The notes: generated by a model not told the origin, from the letters alone. DNA of 64,000 bases from Vicinamibacterales bacterium (GCA_035699745.1 DASSPH010000073.1:1-64000); one strand, 5' to 3'; counted from the stretch's first letter, positions 1 through 10,459 are shown. Numbers and translations are program-made.

Positions 1-1242
1 TCACTGGTACCTGAGCGCCTGCGCCGGATCGAGCCTGGCGGCCTGGCGCGAGGGATAGATGGTGGCGACGAAGCAAATCAGCAGGGCGGCGAGCACGACG
101 GCGATCAGGTCCTGCGGCAGCAGCGTGAACGGCACGTAGGAGATCTGGTAGACGTCCATCGGGACGCGAATGAGCTGGTAGCGATCCAGCAGGTAAATCA
201 CGCCGCAGCCGAGCAGCGTGCCGCCGCCGGTGCCGATCAGCCCGATGATCAGCCCCTGCAGCATGAAGATCCGGCGGATGCTCGCCGTCGTGCTCCCCAT
301 CGTCTTCAGGATCGCGATGTCGCGGCTCTTCTCCATCACCAGCAGCACCAGCGAGGCGACGATGTTGAGGGCGGCGACCATGATGATGAGACCGATGGTG
401 ATCGAGATGGCCATCTTCTCGAGCCACAGCGCCGAGAAGAGCGACTTGTTCATCTGCGCCCAGTCCTGGGTCGCGTACTCCTCGCCGAGGCGGCGCGGGA
501 TCTCCTCGGCAACCGCCGCGGAGGCGAACATGTCGTCGAGCCGCACCTGCATGAAATCGGGCCGGTCCTTGCCGAACACCCGCTCGGCGACCTGGAGATC
601 GACCAGCGCGTACTCGCTGTCGAACTCGAACAGTCCGAGACTGAAGATGCCGACCACCTTGAAGGCGCGCGTGCGCGGCATCGGCGTGAAGGGGGTGAGC
701 ACCTGATCGGGGGTCATCAGCCGCACCGTCTCGCCGACCTGGACCTCGAGGTTCTTCGCCAGGTCGATGCCGAGCACGATGCCGTCCATCTCCTCCGGGC
801 CGGCGCGCAGGCCGTCGAGCGTGCCCTGGCGAATCGCGCTGCGGATGTCGGTGACGGTGGATTCGAGCGCGCCGTCGATGCCTTTCACCGTGACCGGCGC
901 GTTCTGATTGAGGCCGGATCCGACCGTCAGCATGCCCTTGCCGATCGCCGCCGGCGCCACGCCGATGACGCGCGGCACCTGCCGCAGCCTGGCGACTTCG
1001 GCGGGAATGTCCTGGATCCCGTCGCCGAGCTTGAAGACGTAGACGTGCGCGGAGGAGCCGACGATCCGCTCGCGCAGCTCCTTCTGCAGCCCGGTCATCA
1101 GCGCCATGGCGATGAGCACCGCCATCACGCCGACGCCGACGCCGAGAATCGAGATGAAGGAAATGAGGGAGATGAACGCCTGCTTGCGTTTCGCCAGCAA
1201 ATACCGGAATGCGACGAACAGCTCGTAGGGAAGATCGTTCAT
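1..1242 (-). CDS. lolC: LolC/LolE-type lipoprotein-releasing ABC transporter permease
   Basis: Inner-membrane permease of the LolCDE type, which with the ATPase LolD extracts lipoproteins from the inner membrane and passes them to LolA. The 413-residue protein has the family layout: one N-terminal membrane helix (about 21-45, FISLISFISILGVGVGVMAV), a large periplasmic domain (about 46-270), then three C-terminal helices with the FtsX signature MEKSRDIAILKTMGS (about 303-317) and the ending YPSRQAARLDPAQALRYQ. LolC and LolE cannot be told apart here. It lies 53 bp downstream of lysS on the same strand, a frequent neighbour pair; no LolD ATPase is visible, so it may follow beyond the window edge. 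The stop codon is the first three bases of the window. Confidence 0.9.
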   Translation of the reverse strand: MNDLPYELFVAFRYLLAKRKQAFISLISFISILGVGVGVMAVLIAMALMTGLQKELRERIVGSSAHVYVFKLGDGIQDIPAEVARLRQVPRVIGVAPAAIGKGMLTVGSGLNQNAPVTVKGIDGALESTVTDIRSAIRQGTLDGLRAGPEEMDGIVLGIDLAKNLEVQVGETVRLMTPDQVLTPFTPMPRTRAFKVVGIFSLGLFEFDSEYALVDLQVAERVFGKDRPDFMQVRLDDMFASAAVAEEIPRRLGEEYATQDWAQMNKSLFSALWLEKMAISITIGLIIMVAALNIVASLVLLVMEKSRDIAILKTMGSTTASIRRIFMLQGLIIGLIGTGGGTLLGCGVIYLLDRYQLIRVPMDVYQISYVPFTLLPQDLIAVVLAALLICFVATIYPSRQAARLDPAQALRYQ

Positions 1243-1295
1243 CCGTCAGTCTCAACTATACGTCGGGCGGACGGGGGGCGCCTGGAGAGCGGTCC

Positions 1296-2819
<1,524 letters not shown>

Positions 2820-2852
2820 TCGCTGTCACACGTGTCACGCTTCACGCCCCGT

Positions 2853-2939
2853 CACAAAGGGCACGAAGACCACAAAGCTCACTAAGAATTCTAAAGGTCT
2901 TCTTCGTAGTCCTGGTGTTCTTTGTGGTCTTTGTGGCGG
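2853..2939. repeat. Palindromic 9-mer repeat element, copy 1
   Basis: Intergenic element between nusB and lysS. The left arm (about 2853-2886) is built of imperfect 9-bp units such as CACAAAGGG, CACGAAGAC and CACAAAGCT. The right arm (about 2899-2938) carries the reverse complement, such as CTTTGTGGT. The arms can pair into a long imperfect hairpin. Related copies lie at 12574-12710 and 16632-16761, with similar GC-rich text just outside the arms. Confidence 0.8.
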
Positions 2940-2958
2940 AGCGTCTTGCCGCAGGCCG

Positions 2959-3432
2959 TCACTCCCGGTTGAGTGTCTTCCGCACGGCATCGAGGACGCC
3001 GTTGATCAGCGGCACCGGTTCTTCGCCGCTGAAGGTCCGCGCCAGCTCGAGCGCCTCGTTGATGATCACGCGGGCCGGCGTCTCCGGCTCGGTCAGCAGC
3101 TCGTAGATCGCCAGACGCATCACGAGACGATCGATCACCGCGACGCGTTCGATCCGCCAGTTCTTCAGGTGCGCGGCAATGAGCTGGTCCGTCTCGGCGA
3201 CGCGGGCCACCGTGCCGGCGACCAGACCGTTGGCGAACGTCCGGCCCGCCTCGTCGACCATCACGTCGGGCGTGGCGTCGGCGCGCTCGTCTTCGGGCGA
3301 CGGCGGCGCGTCCCGTCCGGGCCAGTAGGTGCGGACCGCCTCGTGCGGCGAGACGCGGCCGACTTCCCACTGATACAGCATCTGCAGCGCCGCTTCGCGC
3401 GCATGATGACGGCCGGCGCGGTCCACGGTCAT
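2959..3432 (-). CDS. nusB: Transcription antitermination factor NusB
   Basis: RNA-binding factor that with NusE/S10 binds boxA in rRNA operon leaders for antitermination. The 157-residue all-helical protein begins MTVDRAGRHHAREAALQMLY, the classic NusB start (R-x-x-ARE-x-A-L-Q-x-LY), and ends with the family motif PVPLINGVLDAVRKTL. The frame stays open further upstream inside ribH, but the ATG at 3432 is chosen because it overlaps the ribH stop in a TCAT/ATGA arrangement and gives the normal length. The insert around residues 38-55 (GRDAPPSPEDERADATPD) is slightly longer than in compact NusB proteins. ribH-nusB is a common pair. Confidence 0.95.
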   Translation of the reverse strand: MTVDRAGRHHAREAALQMLYQWEVGRVSPHEAVRTYWPGRDAPPSPEDERADATPDVMVDEAGRTFANGLVAGTVARVAETDQLIAAHLKNWRIERVAVIDRLVMRLAIYELLTEPETPARVIINEALELARTFSGEEPVPLINGVLDAVRKTLNRE

Positions 3433-3938
3433 GCGCGGAAGCCGAACGGGCGGCTGGATCCGCCGGTGAGCGACTTGTAGAGCGCCGCCATCTCGATCGC
3501 CGCCGCGGCAGCCTCCCGGCCCTTGTTGTCCGGACCGGATCCCGATCGCGCCGCCGCCTGCTCCAGCGTGTCGGTGGTCAGCACGCCGAACGCCATCGGC
3601 ACGCCCGTCTCTCCGGCCGCGTCCGTGATGCCGTGCGCCACCGCCGAGGCGATGTACTCGAAGTGCGGCGTCTCGCCGCGGATGATGCACCCGAGGCAGA
3701 CGACCGCGTCGAAGCGTCCGGTCTCCGCCGCCGCGCGCGCCGCCTGCGGCAGCTCGAATGCGCCGGGCACGGAGAACAGGTGGACGTGGCCGTCAGCCGC
3801 GCCCGCTTCCTTCAGCGCCGACACCGCGGCGTCGCGGAGACTGTCGGTCACCGCGTCGTTGAAGCGCGACACGATGACGGCGAATCGGAACGCCGAGGCG
3901 TCCGGAAGCGGCGCCGCCGGCTGGCCCTCGGTGCGCAC
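3429..3938 (-). CDS. ribH: 6,7-dimethyl-8-ribityllumazine synthase
   Basis: Penultimate step of riboflavin synthesis: condenses 5-amino-6-ribitylaminouracil with dihydroxybutanone phosphate, normally in an icosahedral shell. The 169-residue protein shows the family motifs in order: FAVIVSRFNDAVTDSL, VPGAFELPQAARA, VVCLGCIIRGETPHFEYIA and PMAFGVLTTDTLEQA, ending in NKGREAAAAAIEMA. The start is GTG at 3938, with a 10-15 residue N-terminal extension relative to compact homologues. It is translationally coupled to nusB by an ATGA overlap. The start codon abuts the stop of the hydratase-tail remnant directly upstream. Confidence 0.95.
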   Translation of the reverse strand: MRTEGQPAAPLPDASAFRFAVIVSRFNDAVTDSLRDAAVSALKEAGAADGHVHLFSVPGAFELPQAARAAAETGRFDAVVCLGCIIRGETPHFEYIASAVAHGITDAAGETGVPMAFGVLTTDTLEQAAARSGSGPDNKGREAAAAAIEMAALYKSLTGGSSRPFGFRA

Positions 3939-4122
3939 TTACTTCCCCTTGAAGTCCGCTTTACGCTTTTCAAGGAATGCCCTGGTTCCTTCGCGCATGT
4001 CCTCACTCGATCGGGGGGCTTCGCCCCCCGGCCCCCCTGCACGCTCACTCGCGGGGGCCCCCTGCCCCGCTCCGTTCGCGTGGCTCACTCGCTGCCGCTC
4101 GTTCGCTTCCGAGGCGCGCATG
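3939..4122 (-). pseudogene. Remnant 3' end of a second enoyl-CoA hydratase gene plus GC-rich hairpin segment
   Basis: Reading the minus strand, 3939-4010 encodes EDMREGTRAFLEKRKADFKG followed by K and stop. This matches the last 21-22 residues of the intact hydratase next door (EDMREGTRAFLEKRKPEFRG plus K) at amino-acid and DNA level. No other part of a hydratase remains. The rest (4011-4122) is GC-rich low-complexity DNA containing a perfect hairpin (GGGGGGCTTCGCCCCCC) and repeated CGCTCACTCGC/CGCTCGTTCGC words. The simplest reading is a tandem paralogue deleted except for its tail; a local duplication of the 3' end is the alternative. Confidence 0.7.
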
Positions 4123-4905
4123 TTATTTGCCCCTGAACTCGGGCTTCCGTTTTTCCAGAAACGCCCGCGTCCCTTCGCGCATGTCCTCAGTACTGGCGAC
4201 CAGGCCGAACAGCGTCGCCTCGAAGATCTGCGCCTGCGGGAACGGCATCTCGAGCCCCTTGTGCACGGCCTCGAGAATGTAGCGCACCGCGATCGGCGCC
4301 TTCGCCGCGAGCGCCGCCGCCAGCTTCTTCGCTTCAGTCAGCAGCTCCGCCGCCGGGAAGACGCGATTGACGAGGCCGAGGCGATGCGCCTCCGCCGCGG
4401 TGATCTGGTCGCCGGTGAGCAGCAGTTCGAGCGCGCGGCCGCGGCCGACGAGGCGCGTCAGCCGCTGCGTGCCGGCGTAGCCGGGGATCAGGCCGAGATT
4501 GATCTCCGGCTGCCCGAGCCTGGCCGTGTCGGCGGCGACGCGGATCGTGCACGCCATCGCCAGCTCGCAGCCGCCGCCGAGCGCAAAGCCGTTGATCGCC
4601 GCGATCACCGGCTTGCCCATGTGCTCGATGAGATCGAGGACGTGCTGCCCGGCGATGGCGTGCTCGCGGCCGGCCGTCGGCGTCTGCGCCGCCAGCTCGT
4701 TGATGTCGGCGCCGGCGACGAACGATTTCTCCCCGGCGCCCGTCAGCACCACGGCGCGCACCGTCTCGTCGCGCTTCAACTCGAGCATGGCGCGCCGCAG
4801 CTCGTCGAGCGTCTGCGTGTTCAGCGCGTTCAGGACCTTCGGGCGGTTGACGGTGATGACCGCGACGGCGCCATCACGCTCGACCAGCAGGTTTTCGAGG
4901 TTCAT
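4123..4905 (-). CDS. Enoyl-CoA hydratase/isomerase family protein (crotonase type)
   Basis: Hydrates trans-2-enoyl-CoA to 3-hydroxyacyl-CoA in beta-oxidation or butyrate-type pathways. The 260-residue length is typical for short-chain crotonases. Both catalytic glutamates are present: E114 in GFALGGGCELAMA and E134 in RLGQPEINLGLIPGYAGTQR. The oxyanion-hole segment KSFVAGADINEL (60-71) and the tail EDMREGTRAFLEKRKPEFRG are conserved. The ATG at 4905 is chosen because it overlaps the stop of the upstream small membrane gene (ATGA) and yields a normal N-terminus. Its role probably fits with the three acyl-CoA dehydrogenases elsewhere in the window. Confidence 0.95.
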   Translation of the reverse strand: MNLENLLVERDGAVAVITVNRPKVLNALNTQTLDELRRAMLELKRDETVRAVVLTGAGEKSFVAGADINELAAQTPTAGREHAIAGQHVLDLIEHMGKPVIAAINGFALGGGCELAMACTIRVAADTARLGQPEINLGLIPGYAGTQRLTRLVGRGRALELLLTGDQITAAEAHRLGLVNRVFPAAELLTEAKKLAAALAAKAPIAVRYILEAVHKGLEMPFPQAQIFEATLFGLVASTEDMREGTRAFLEKRKPEFRGK

Positions 4906-5078
4906 AACGGAAATGGATACATCAGCCAGCCGAGAACGAGCGCCGCCACGACGAAGCCGGCGAACATCGTCGCTCCCGTGCGGAGCTGCTGGCGCGGATC
5001 GTCCCGCAGCAGCACGGCAAAGACCGCGGACACGAAGCACGCGAACAGCGCCATGAGCCAGAAATGGCTGGGCCCCAC
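4902..5078 (-). CDS. Small two-helix membrane protein
   Basis: A short gene of 58 residues fitted exactly between its neighbours: the GTG start at 5078 lies 1 nt after the stop of the DUF6677-like gene, and its stop overlaps the ATG of the hydratase (ATGA). The product has two predicted membrane segments, HFWLMALFACFVSAVFAVLL and AGFVVAALVLGWLMY, joined by a short polar loop RDDPRQQLRTGA. The sequence AAGGGGCGGAAG just upstream may serve as ribosome binding site. An internal ATG at 5054 would give 50 residues. No function is assigned; tight coupling on both sides argues that it is a real gene. Confidence 0.7.
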   Translation of the reverse strand: MGPSHFWLMALFACFVSAVFAVLLRDDPRQQLRTGATMFAGFVVAALVLGWLMYPFPL

Positions 5079-5079
5079 G

Positions 5080-5484
5080 CTACTTCCGCCCCTTGGCGAT
5101 GTCGAACGCGTCCAGCACGACGAGGAAGTTCAGCAGGCCGGCGGTCATCAGGAACGTGTTGCCGTACTCGTACGAGGCGGCGGTCACCGTGCCGAGGCCC
5201 GCATCCATCGCCCGCGCGACGAAGTACGGAAGACCGATGCCGCGGTTGGCGATGCCGCCGAGGAACACCAGCGGGTCGGACATCTCGAGCGGGAACAGCC
5301 GTCCCTCGAGCCACAACCCGATCGCGAACATCAGCGGCAGGGCGATCAGGAAGACGATGCCTTTCTGCCGGCGGCCCTGCAGCAGGTGCCCCGCGCCGGG
5401 GATCAGCCACGAGAGTCCGACGACGAGCGCGAGCCGGCCCGGCTCCGCTCCGGCGCGCTCCGCTGTGGTGGATTTCGTCGCCAT
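5080..5484 (-). CDS. DUF6677-like integral membrane protein
   Basis: A 134-residue membrane protein of unknown function. After a polar N-terminus it carries LVVGLSWLIPGAGHLLQGRR, the signature of small membrane proteins that start with a W-x-x-PG-x-GH motif (DUF6677 type), then IVFLIALPLMFAIGLWL and a C-terminal hydrophobic stretch (FLMTAGLLNFLVVLDAFDIA). It is followed after 1 nt by the 58-residue membrane protein and then the hydratase, so the three are probably co-expressed. The family name is recalled from motif pattern only. Confidence 0.65.
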   Translation of the reverse strand: MATKSTTAERAGAEPGRLALVVGLSWLIPGAGHLLQGRRQKGIVFLIALPLMFAIGLWLEGRLFPLEMSDPLVFLGGIANRGIGLPYFVARAMDAGLGTVTAASYEYGNTFLMTAGLLNFLVVLDAFDIAKGRK

Positions 5485-5537
5485 GCGATCACCGAATCAT
5501 ATCATTCGGGTCCGGCGCCTCCCGGGTCCCGCCGCCG

Positions 5538-5966
5538 TCAGTCGTCCGCGAGCACGCCGAGCACGAGCCAGGCGGCGGCGCATCCGAGCGGCAGCGCGGC
5601 CGCAAAGCGCGCGGCGTTCGAGAACGCGGCGGCGCCGGCGGTCTCGAGCGTCCACGTGACGGCGGTCGGCAGCGCGGCCAGCGCCAGCACGCGGCGGGCG
5701 CGGCGGGCAGAGACGGACGCTCCGGCAGCGAGCGTCAGGGGAAAGGCGAGCGCGCCGCCGACGTAGAGACCCGTGCAGCGCGCGCATACCGGCATCTGGG
5801 TGCCGCCGGGAAGGAAGAACGACCGTTCAGGACGCTGATGACAGATGAACCCGCAGAACGGCCGCATCGCGGCCGGCGCCAGGAAGAGTGCCGCCATCCA
5901 CAGCCAGAGGCCCACGCCCACGGCGAATTGCCCTGCTCTCGCCGCCCGACGCACCGCGATCGGCAC
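5538..5966 (-). CDS. DUF2085 family membrane protein
   Basis: A 142-residue protein with a hydrophobic first helix (about 14-32), then the DUF2085 signature FCGFICHQRPERSF (C38, C42, H43) and CARCTGLYVG (C61, C64), and two further helices. The Cys/His pattern suggests metal binding at the membrane face, but the biochemical role of the family is unknown. It is separated by 53 bp from the DUF6677-like gene on the same strand and by 36 bp from the VWA gene downstream of its start. Its ATG at 5966 gives the expected short N-terminus before the first helix. Confidence 0.8.
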   Translation of the reverse strand: MPIAVRRAARAGQFAVGVGLWLWMAALFLAPAAMRPFCGFICHQRPERSFFLPGGTQMPVCARCTGLYVGGALAFPLTLAAGASVSARRARRVLALAALPTAVTWTLETAGAAAFSNAARFAAALPLGCAAAWLVLGVLADD

Positions 5967-6002
5967 GAAGAGATTCTACCGGCATCGCCGCCTCGACCGC
6001 CG

Positions 6003-6941
6003 TCACCGTTCGTCGGTCGCGTATCCCAGTCGCGTCCGCGAGCGCAATGCGTTCCCCGTCAGCACCTGGACGACGATCCGCCTGAACCGGCTGTCCAGAC
6101 GTTCGTCGCTGGGGACGTACCCGATCGAGTACTGGTTGGCGAGCTCGGTGGCGATCGCGCGATACACCGACCGCAGTTGATCGGGACGAGGGAAGAACGA
6201 AGCGCCTCCGGTCTCACGCGCGAGCGCCTGCAGCGCGCGATCGGACTCGTCCGACTCGACGCGGGCCGCGAGGGTCCGTTCGGCGGGCTGCAGCGACACG
6301 GTGTAGACGCTCACCCCCGACCGCCGCGCCGCGCGCAGCACGTCGTCCTGCGACATCGGGCTCGCGGTGTCGGCGCCGTCGGACAGCAGGACGATCGCCT
6401 GCCGGCGCACGGCCTCGGCGGATCGCGCCCGCTGGCCGAATTGCCTCAGGGCGACGTAGAGCGCGGTATTGAGGGCCGTCTTTCCGCGCGCGACCGTGCT
6501 GCGGACGGCCCGCTGCAGGGCGGCGCGATTGGAGGTGAGCGGCTCCAGAATCGAGACCGTGTCGCTGAAGGAAACCACCGCGCCGCGATCGATGTCGCGC
6601 AGCGTGCCGAGGAAGCCGGCCGCGGCGTCCTGCGCCAGGCCGATCTTGTCGGTCATGCTGGAGCTGGTGTCGATCAGCACGATCAGATCGAGCGGCACCG
6701 TCGAGGACTCGAAGAACCGGACTTCCTGCTTTACGCCGTCCTCGTACACTGCGAAGTCGGCCGGCTGGAGCCCGGCGACGTACTTCGCGCTCCTGTCCTG
6801 CACGGTGACGTTCAGCGAGACGACCGCCGCGGTGCTGCGGAACATCGGCCGCGACGGCAGATCGGCGACGGGGGGGAGCTCCTGGGCGAGAGCTGAGGCG
6901 CTGGCCGCGAGACACGCCAGCGCGGCGATCAGGACTTTCAC
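6003..6941 (-). CDS. Secreted VWA-domain protein
   Basis: 312 residues with a signal peptide (VKVLIAALACLAASASALAQ) and a von Willebrand A domain from about residue 84: MIDAS motif DTSSSM at D91, later threonine/aspartate elements in GKTALNTAL and VLLSDGAD. The N-terminal segment before it (VVSLNVTVQDRSAKYVAGLQ, DFAVYEDGV) is the fixed preamble of the 'VWFA-related acidobacterial' family. The GTG at 6941 is chosen because GGAGGG lies just upstream and a signal peptide follows at once. A second, larger VWA protein sits at 56.2-58.4 kb. Likely periplasmic or surface; ligand unknown. Confidence 0.85.
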   Translation of the reverse strand: MKVLIAALACLAASASALAQELPPVADLPSRPMFRSTAAVVSLNVTVQDRSAKYVAGLQPADFAVYEDGVKQEVRFFESSTVPLDLIVLIDTSSSMTDKIGLAQDAAAGFLGTLRDIDRGAVVSFSDTVSILEPLTSNRAALQRAVRSTVARGKTALNTALYVALRQFGQRARSAEAVRRQAIVLLSDGADTASPMSQDDVLRAARRSGVSVYTVSLQPAERTLAARVESDESDRALQALARETGGASFFPRPDQLRSVYRAIATELANQYSIGYVPSDERLDSRFRRIVVQVLTGNALRSRTRLGYATDER

Positions 6942-7042
6942 GACGACCCTCCGCCGCCCGGGGCTGCAAATTGGATTCCCGGACGGCGAGGGGGCGCGCG
7001 CCGACTCAGCCACTGGCCGGTGCCGGCGGAATCGCCTGACGA

Positions 7043-7972
7043 TTACAGCGGTCCGAAGTGGGCGGCGTAGCGGGCGCTGAACTCGTCCCACGTGTAGGCG
7101 TGGCTCTGCCCTCCAAGATGTTCCAGCGCGTACGTTGCCGCGACACTGCCGACCCGGCAGGCGACCTCGAGGCTCCACCCGGCGGCGAGCCCCTTGAGCA
7201 ATCCGCCCCGGAAGGCGTCGCCGACACCGGTGGGATCGACGATCGAGTGCGGCGTCACCGCGGGAACCGGCGTGATCGCCGTCCCCTGGTGGATCGTGCA
7301 GCCGTGTTCGCCGCGGGTGACGATGAGCGCGTCGGCGCGCGAGAGAATCGCCGCCTCGTCCATCCCCGTCTTCTGCTTCATCAGCTCCAGCTCGTAGTCG
7401 TTGCAGATCACGATCGCGGCCCCCTCGATGCCGTCGGCCAGCTCCGGTCCGCTCATCCGCGCGCACTGCTGGCCCGGATCCCACACGAACGGGATGCCCA
7501 GCGTGCGGCACTCCTCGGCATACTGGACCATCGCGCCCGGATCGTTGGGCGACACGATCACCAGCTCCGCGCCGGTCACGGTGCGGAACGACAATTCGCC
7601 CGCGTTGGCCATCGCCCCCGTGTAGAACGAGGCAATCTGGTTGCTCTCGGTGTCAGTGCTGCAGAAGAACGAGGCGGTGAACTTGTCCTCCACCTGCTTC
7701 ACCAGCGAGGTGTCGACCCCCGCGGCCTCGAGCCAGCGGCGATAGTCGTCGAAGTCCTGGCCGGCGGTGCCCATCAGCCGCGGACGCTCGCCGAGGAGCG
7801 CCATCGTGTAGGCGATGTTCGGGGCGCAGCCGCCGCGCCGCTTGTCCATCGAGTCTACGAGGAAGCTGAGGCTGACGCGGCTCATGTGCTCCGGCAGGAA
7901 GTGCTCGGTGAACTTCCCGGGGAAGGACATCAGGTAGTCGAAGGCGATCGAACCGGTGACGATGGTGGACAT
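7043..7972 (-). CDS. PfkB-family sugar/nucleoside kinase (adenosine-kinase-like)
   Basis: 309-residue ribokinase-fold kinase. The N-terminus TIVTGSIAFDYLMSFPGKF and RRGGCAPNIAYTMALLGERP match PfkB signature 1; signature 2 is DPTGVGDAFRGGLLKG (246-261) with the catalytic aspartate D252. Adenosine or another nucleoside is a likely substrate because the gene directly follows mtnP (MTA phosphorylase), both on the minus strand and separated only by a 99-bp heptamer array, suggesting a purine/methylthioadenosine salvage unit. Substrate assignment is inference. Confidence 0.88.
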   Translation of the reverse strand: MSTIVTGSIAFDYLMSFPGKFTEHFLPEHMSRVSLSFLVDSMDKRRGGCAPNIAYTMALLGERPRLMGTAGQDFDDYRRWLEAAGVDTSLVKQVEDKFTASFFCSTDTESNQIASFYTGAMANAGELSFRTVTGAELVIVSPNDPGAMVQYAEECRTLGIPFVWDPGQQCARMSGPELADGIEGAAIVICNDYELELMKQKTGMDEAAILSRADALIVTRGEHGCTIHQGTAITPVPAVTPHSIVDPTGVGDAFRGGLLKGLAAGWSLEVACRVGSVAATYALEHLGGQSHAYTWDEFSARYAAHFGPL

Positions 7973-7975
7973 AAT

Positions 7976-8066
7976 CAGTGCTCAGTGCGCAGTGCGCGGT
8001 GCGGAGTGCGCAGTGCGGAGTGCTCAGTGCGCAGTGCGACGTGTGAAGTGCGCGGTGCGCAGTGCG
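7976..8066. repeat. Heptamer tandem array (CAGTGCG), 13 units
   Basis: The gap between mtnP and the PfkB gene is almost wholly made of 13 contiguous 7-bp units in perfect phase: CAGTGCG with variants CGGTGCG, GAGTGCG, CAGTGCT, AAGTGCG and one ACGTGTG. It is single-orientation. The array ends 5 bp before the mtnP stop codon and begins 3 bp after the PfkB start codon, so it also replaces the normal leader and ribosome-binding region of the kinase. Confidence 0.9.
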
Positions 8067-8071
8067 CGGGG

Positions 8072-8938
<867 letters not shown>

Positions 8939-8942
8939 GTCG

Positions 8943-8998
8943 CTCTCTGCCATCCGCCATCCGCCATCCGCTCGCCGCTCTCCGCCGTCCGCCATCCG
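8943..8998. repeat. Heptamer tandem array (CCATCCG), 8 units
   Basis: The gap between the MBL hydrolase and mtnP consists of eight 7-bp units in phase: CTCTCTG, CCATCCG three times, CTCGCCG, CTCTCCG, CCGTCCG and CCATCCG. It runs from just upstream of the mtnP start to just after the hydrolase stop codon. Confidence 0.85.
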
Positions 8999-9003
8999 GT
9001 GCG

Positions 9004-9843
9004 CTAGATCACGGGATCGACGGAGAGGCGGCTGCCGTCGGCCCGGATGTAGCCGGCGGCGATGCGGGCGTCGTGCTCGAAGAAGATCAAGTACTCGCGC
9101 TCGACGGCTTCCCGCAGGAATGCGCGCTTGAACGCCAGCGTCTCCATCGGATAGAGATCGTATGCCATGATCCACGGCAGGTCGACGTGCGCCGTCGTCG
9201 GCATCAGATCCGCGGCGAACACCGCCGTCTTCCCGCCGGCGTCGATCGTGATCATCTGGTGCCAGCGGGTGTGGCCGCCGGTGCGGCGGAAACGGACGCC
9301 GGGCAGGATCTCGCGATCGTCGGCGACGAAGTCCACCACGCCGGCCTCCTGCAGCGGCAGGTAGTTCTCGGCGAAATAGCTGGCGCGGTTCCGCTCGTGC
9401 GGATGCGTCGCGTCCTCCCATTCGCCGGGATTGATCACGTAGCGCGCGTTCGGAAACCTCGGCGCGAGCGCGCCGTCCGCGCGGCGGACGGTGAAGCCGC
9501 CGGCGTGATCGAAGTGGAGATGCGAGGCGATCACCAGCTCGATGTCCTGGGCGCGGACGCCGGCGCGGGCCAGCGCGACGTCGAGGTCCTCGGCACGGTC
9601 GAACCCGTAGATCTCCTGGCTCTTCGCGTCCATCTTGTCGCCGGCGCCGGCGTCGACGATCGTCAGCGGTCCGCCCGCCGGACGGATGAGCAGCGGCCGC
9701 ATGGCGAAGGTGACGCGATTGCGATCGTCCGCCGCGGCGCGCCTCGACCACAGCGTCTTCGGCACCACGCCGAACATCGCGCCGCCATCGAGACGGAAGT
9801 AGCCATCGAGCAGCGGTGTCAGGTCGAACTCGCCGAACGTCAT
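9004..9843 (-). CDS. MBL-fold metallo-hydrolase
   Basis: 279-residue metallo-beta-lactamase fold protein of the AHL-lactonase-like branch. The metal motif is [10 protein letters not shown] with H108, H110, D112 and H113; the third histidine is in [10 protein letters not shown] and the bridging aspartate in [12 protein letters not shown]. Substrate is unknown; the family includes lactonases and other ester or thioester hydrolases. It sits between mtnP and the methylmalonyl-CoA epimerase on the same strand but separated from both by repeat DNA, so context is weak evidence of function. Confidence 0.88.
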   Translation of the reverse strand: MTFGEFDLTPLLDGYFRLDGGAMFGVVPKTLWSRRAAADDRNRVTFAMRPLLIRPAGGPLTIVDAGAGDKMDAKSQEIYGFDRAEDLDVALARAGVRAQDIELVIASHLHFDHAGGFTVRRADGALAPRFPNARYVINPGEWEDATHPHERNRASYFAENYLPLQEAGVVDFVADDREILPGVRFRRTGGHTRWHQMITIDAGGKTAVFAADLMPTTAHVDLPWIMAYDLYPMETLAFKRAFLREAVEREYLIFFEHDARIAAGYIRADGSRLSVDPVI

Positions 9844-9857
9844 CGCTGTCGCATTAC

Positions 9858-10013
9858 TCGAAGCGTCGAAGGATGGCGAAGGATGGGCGAAGGAGACTCA
9901 TGCGGCCGCTCGAAGGGGTCGAAGGGCGAAGGGGCGAAGGGCGAAGGAGATCGGATCACCATCGACGGCTCCCGTCGACCCCTTCGTCTCAGCAACCACG
10001 ACGCTCCTTCGAC
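9858..10013. repeat. Heptamer-type inverted array (GGCGAAG)
   Basis: Left part (9858-9949) has many units of GTCGAAG, GGCGAAG and GATGGCGAAG; the right part (9974-9988 and 10003-10013) has the reverse complement (CCCCTTCG, CTCCTTCG). The right arm overlaps the 3' end of the epimerase gene and encodes its last residues. The unit is mostly 7 bp with occasional 8-11 bp spacing. Confidence 0.75.
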
Positions 10014-10444
10014 ATGTCTTCGCCGCCCTCGATACCCTCGAGCAAGACCCGCTGCTTCAATTCCACGAGCACGCCGTGCGTGCTCGCCGGATGGATGAAC
10101 GCCACCTCCGAGCCGTGCGCGCCGGGACGCGGCGCCTCGTCGATCAGCCGCACGCCCTTCTCCTTCAGGCGCGCCAGCACGGCGCGGATGTCGTCGACCC
10201 GAAGCGTCAGGTGGTGGATGCCCGGGCCGCGCCTGGCGACGTACCTGGCAATCGGCGAATCGTCGGCGGTGGCCTCCAGCAGTTCGATCGCGGACTCGCC
10301 GGTTGGAATGAAGTGCGCCCGGACCCGCTGCGACGCGACCTCCTCGGGCGCTTCCACCTCGAGCCCGAGCGCGTCGCGATAGAACTTCAGCGCCTCGCCG
10401 AGGTCGCCGACGGCGATGCCAATGTGATCCAGCGTTGCTTTCAT
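9989..10444 (-). CDS. mce: Methylmalonyl-CoA epimerase
   Basis: Interconverts (S)- and (R)-methylmalonyl-CoA between propionyl-CoA carboxylase and mutase. A vicinal-oxygen-chelate protein of 151 residues: LDHIGIAVGDLGEALKFYRD with metal ligand His7, then GPGIHHLTLRVDDI and HPASTHGVLVELKQR with the late metal ligands. Most family members end soon after VELKQ; here about 20 more residues follow (LLEGIEGGEDMSKERRGC), the last of which are encoded by the adjoining GGCGAAG repeat. It lies 15 bp upstream of meaB's stop in the strand order mce-after-meaB, forming an acd-meaB-mce cluster. Confidence 0.93.
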   Translation of the reverse strand: MKATLDHIGIAVGDLGEALKFYRDALGLEVEAPEEVASQRVRAHFIPTGESAIELLEATADDSPIARYVARRGPGIHHLTLRVDDIRAVLARLKEKGVRLIDEAPRPGAHGSEVAFIHPASTHGVLVELKQRVLLEGIEGGEDMSKERRGC

Positions 10445-10459
10445 ATAGCCACCAGCGCT

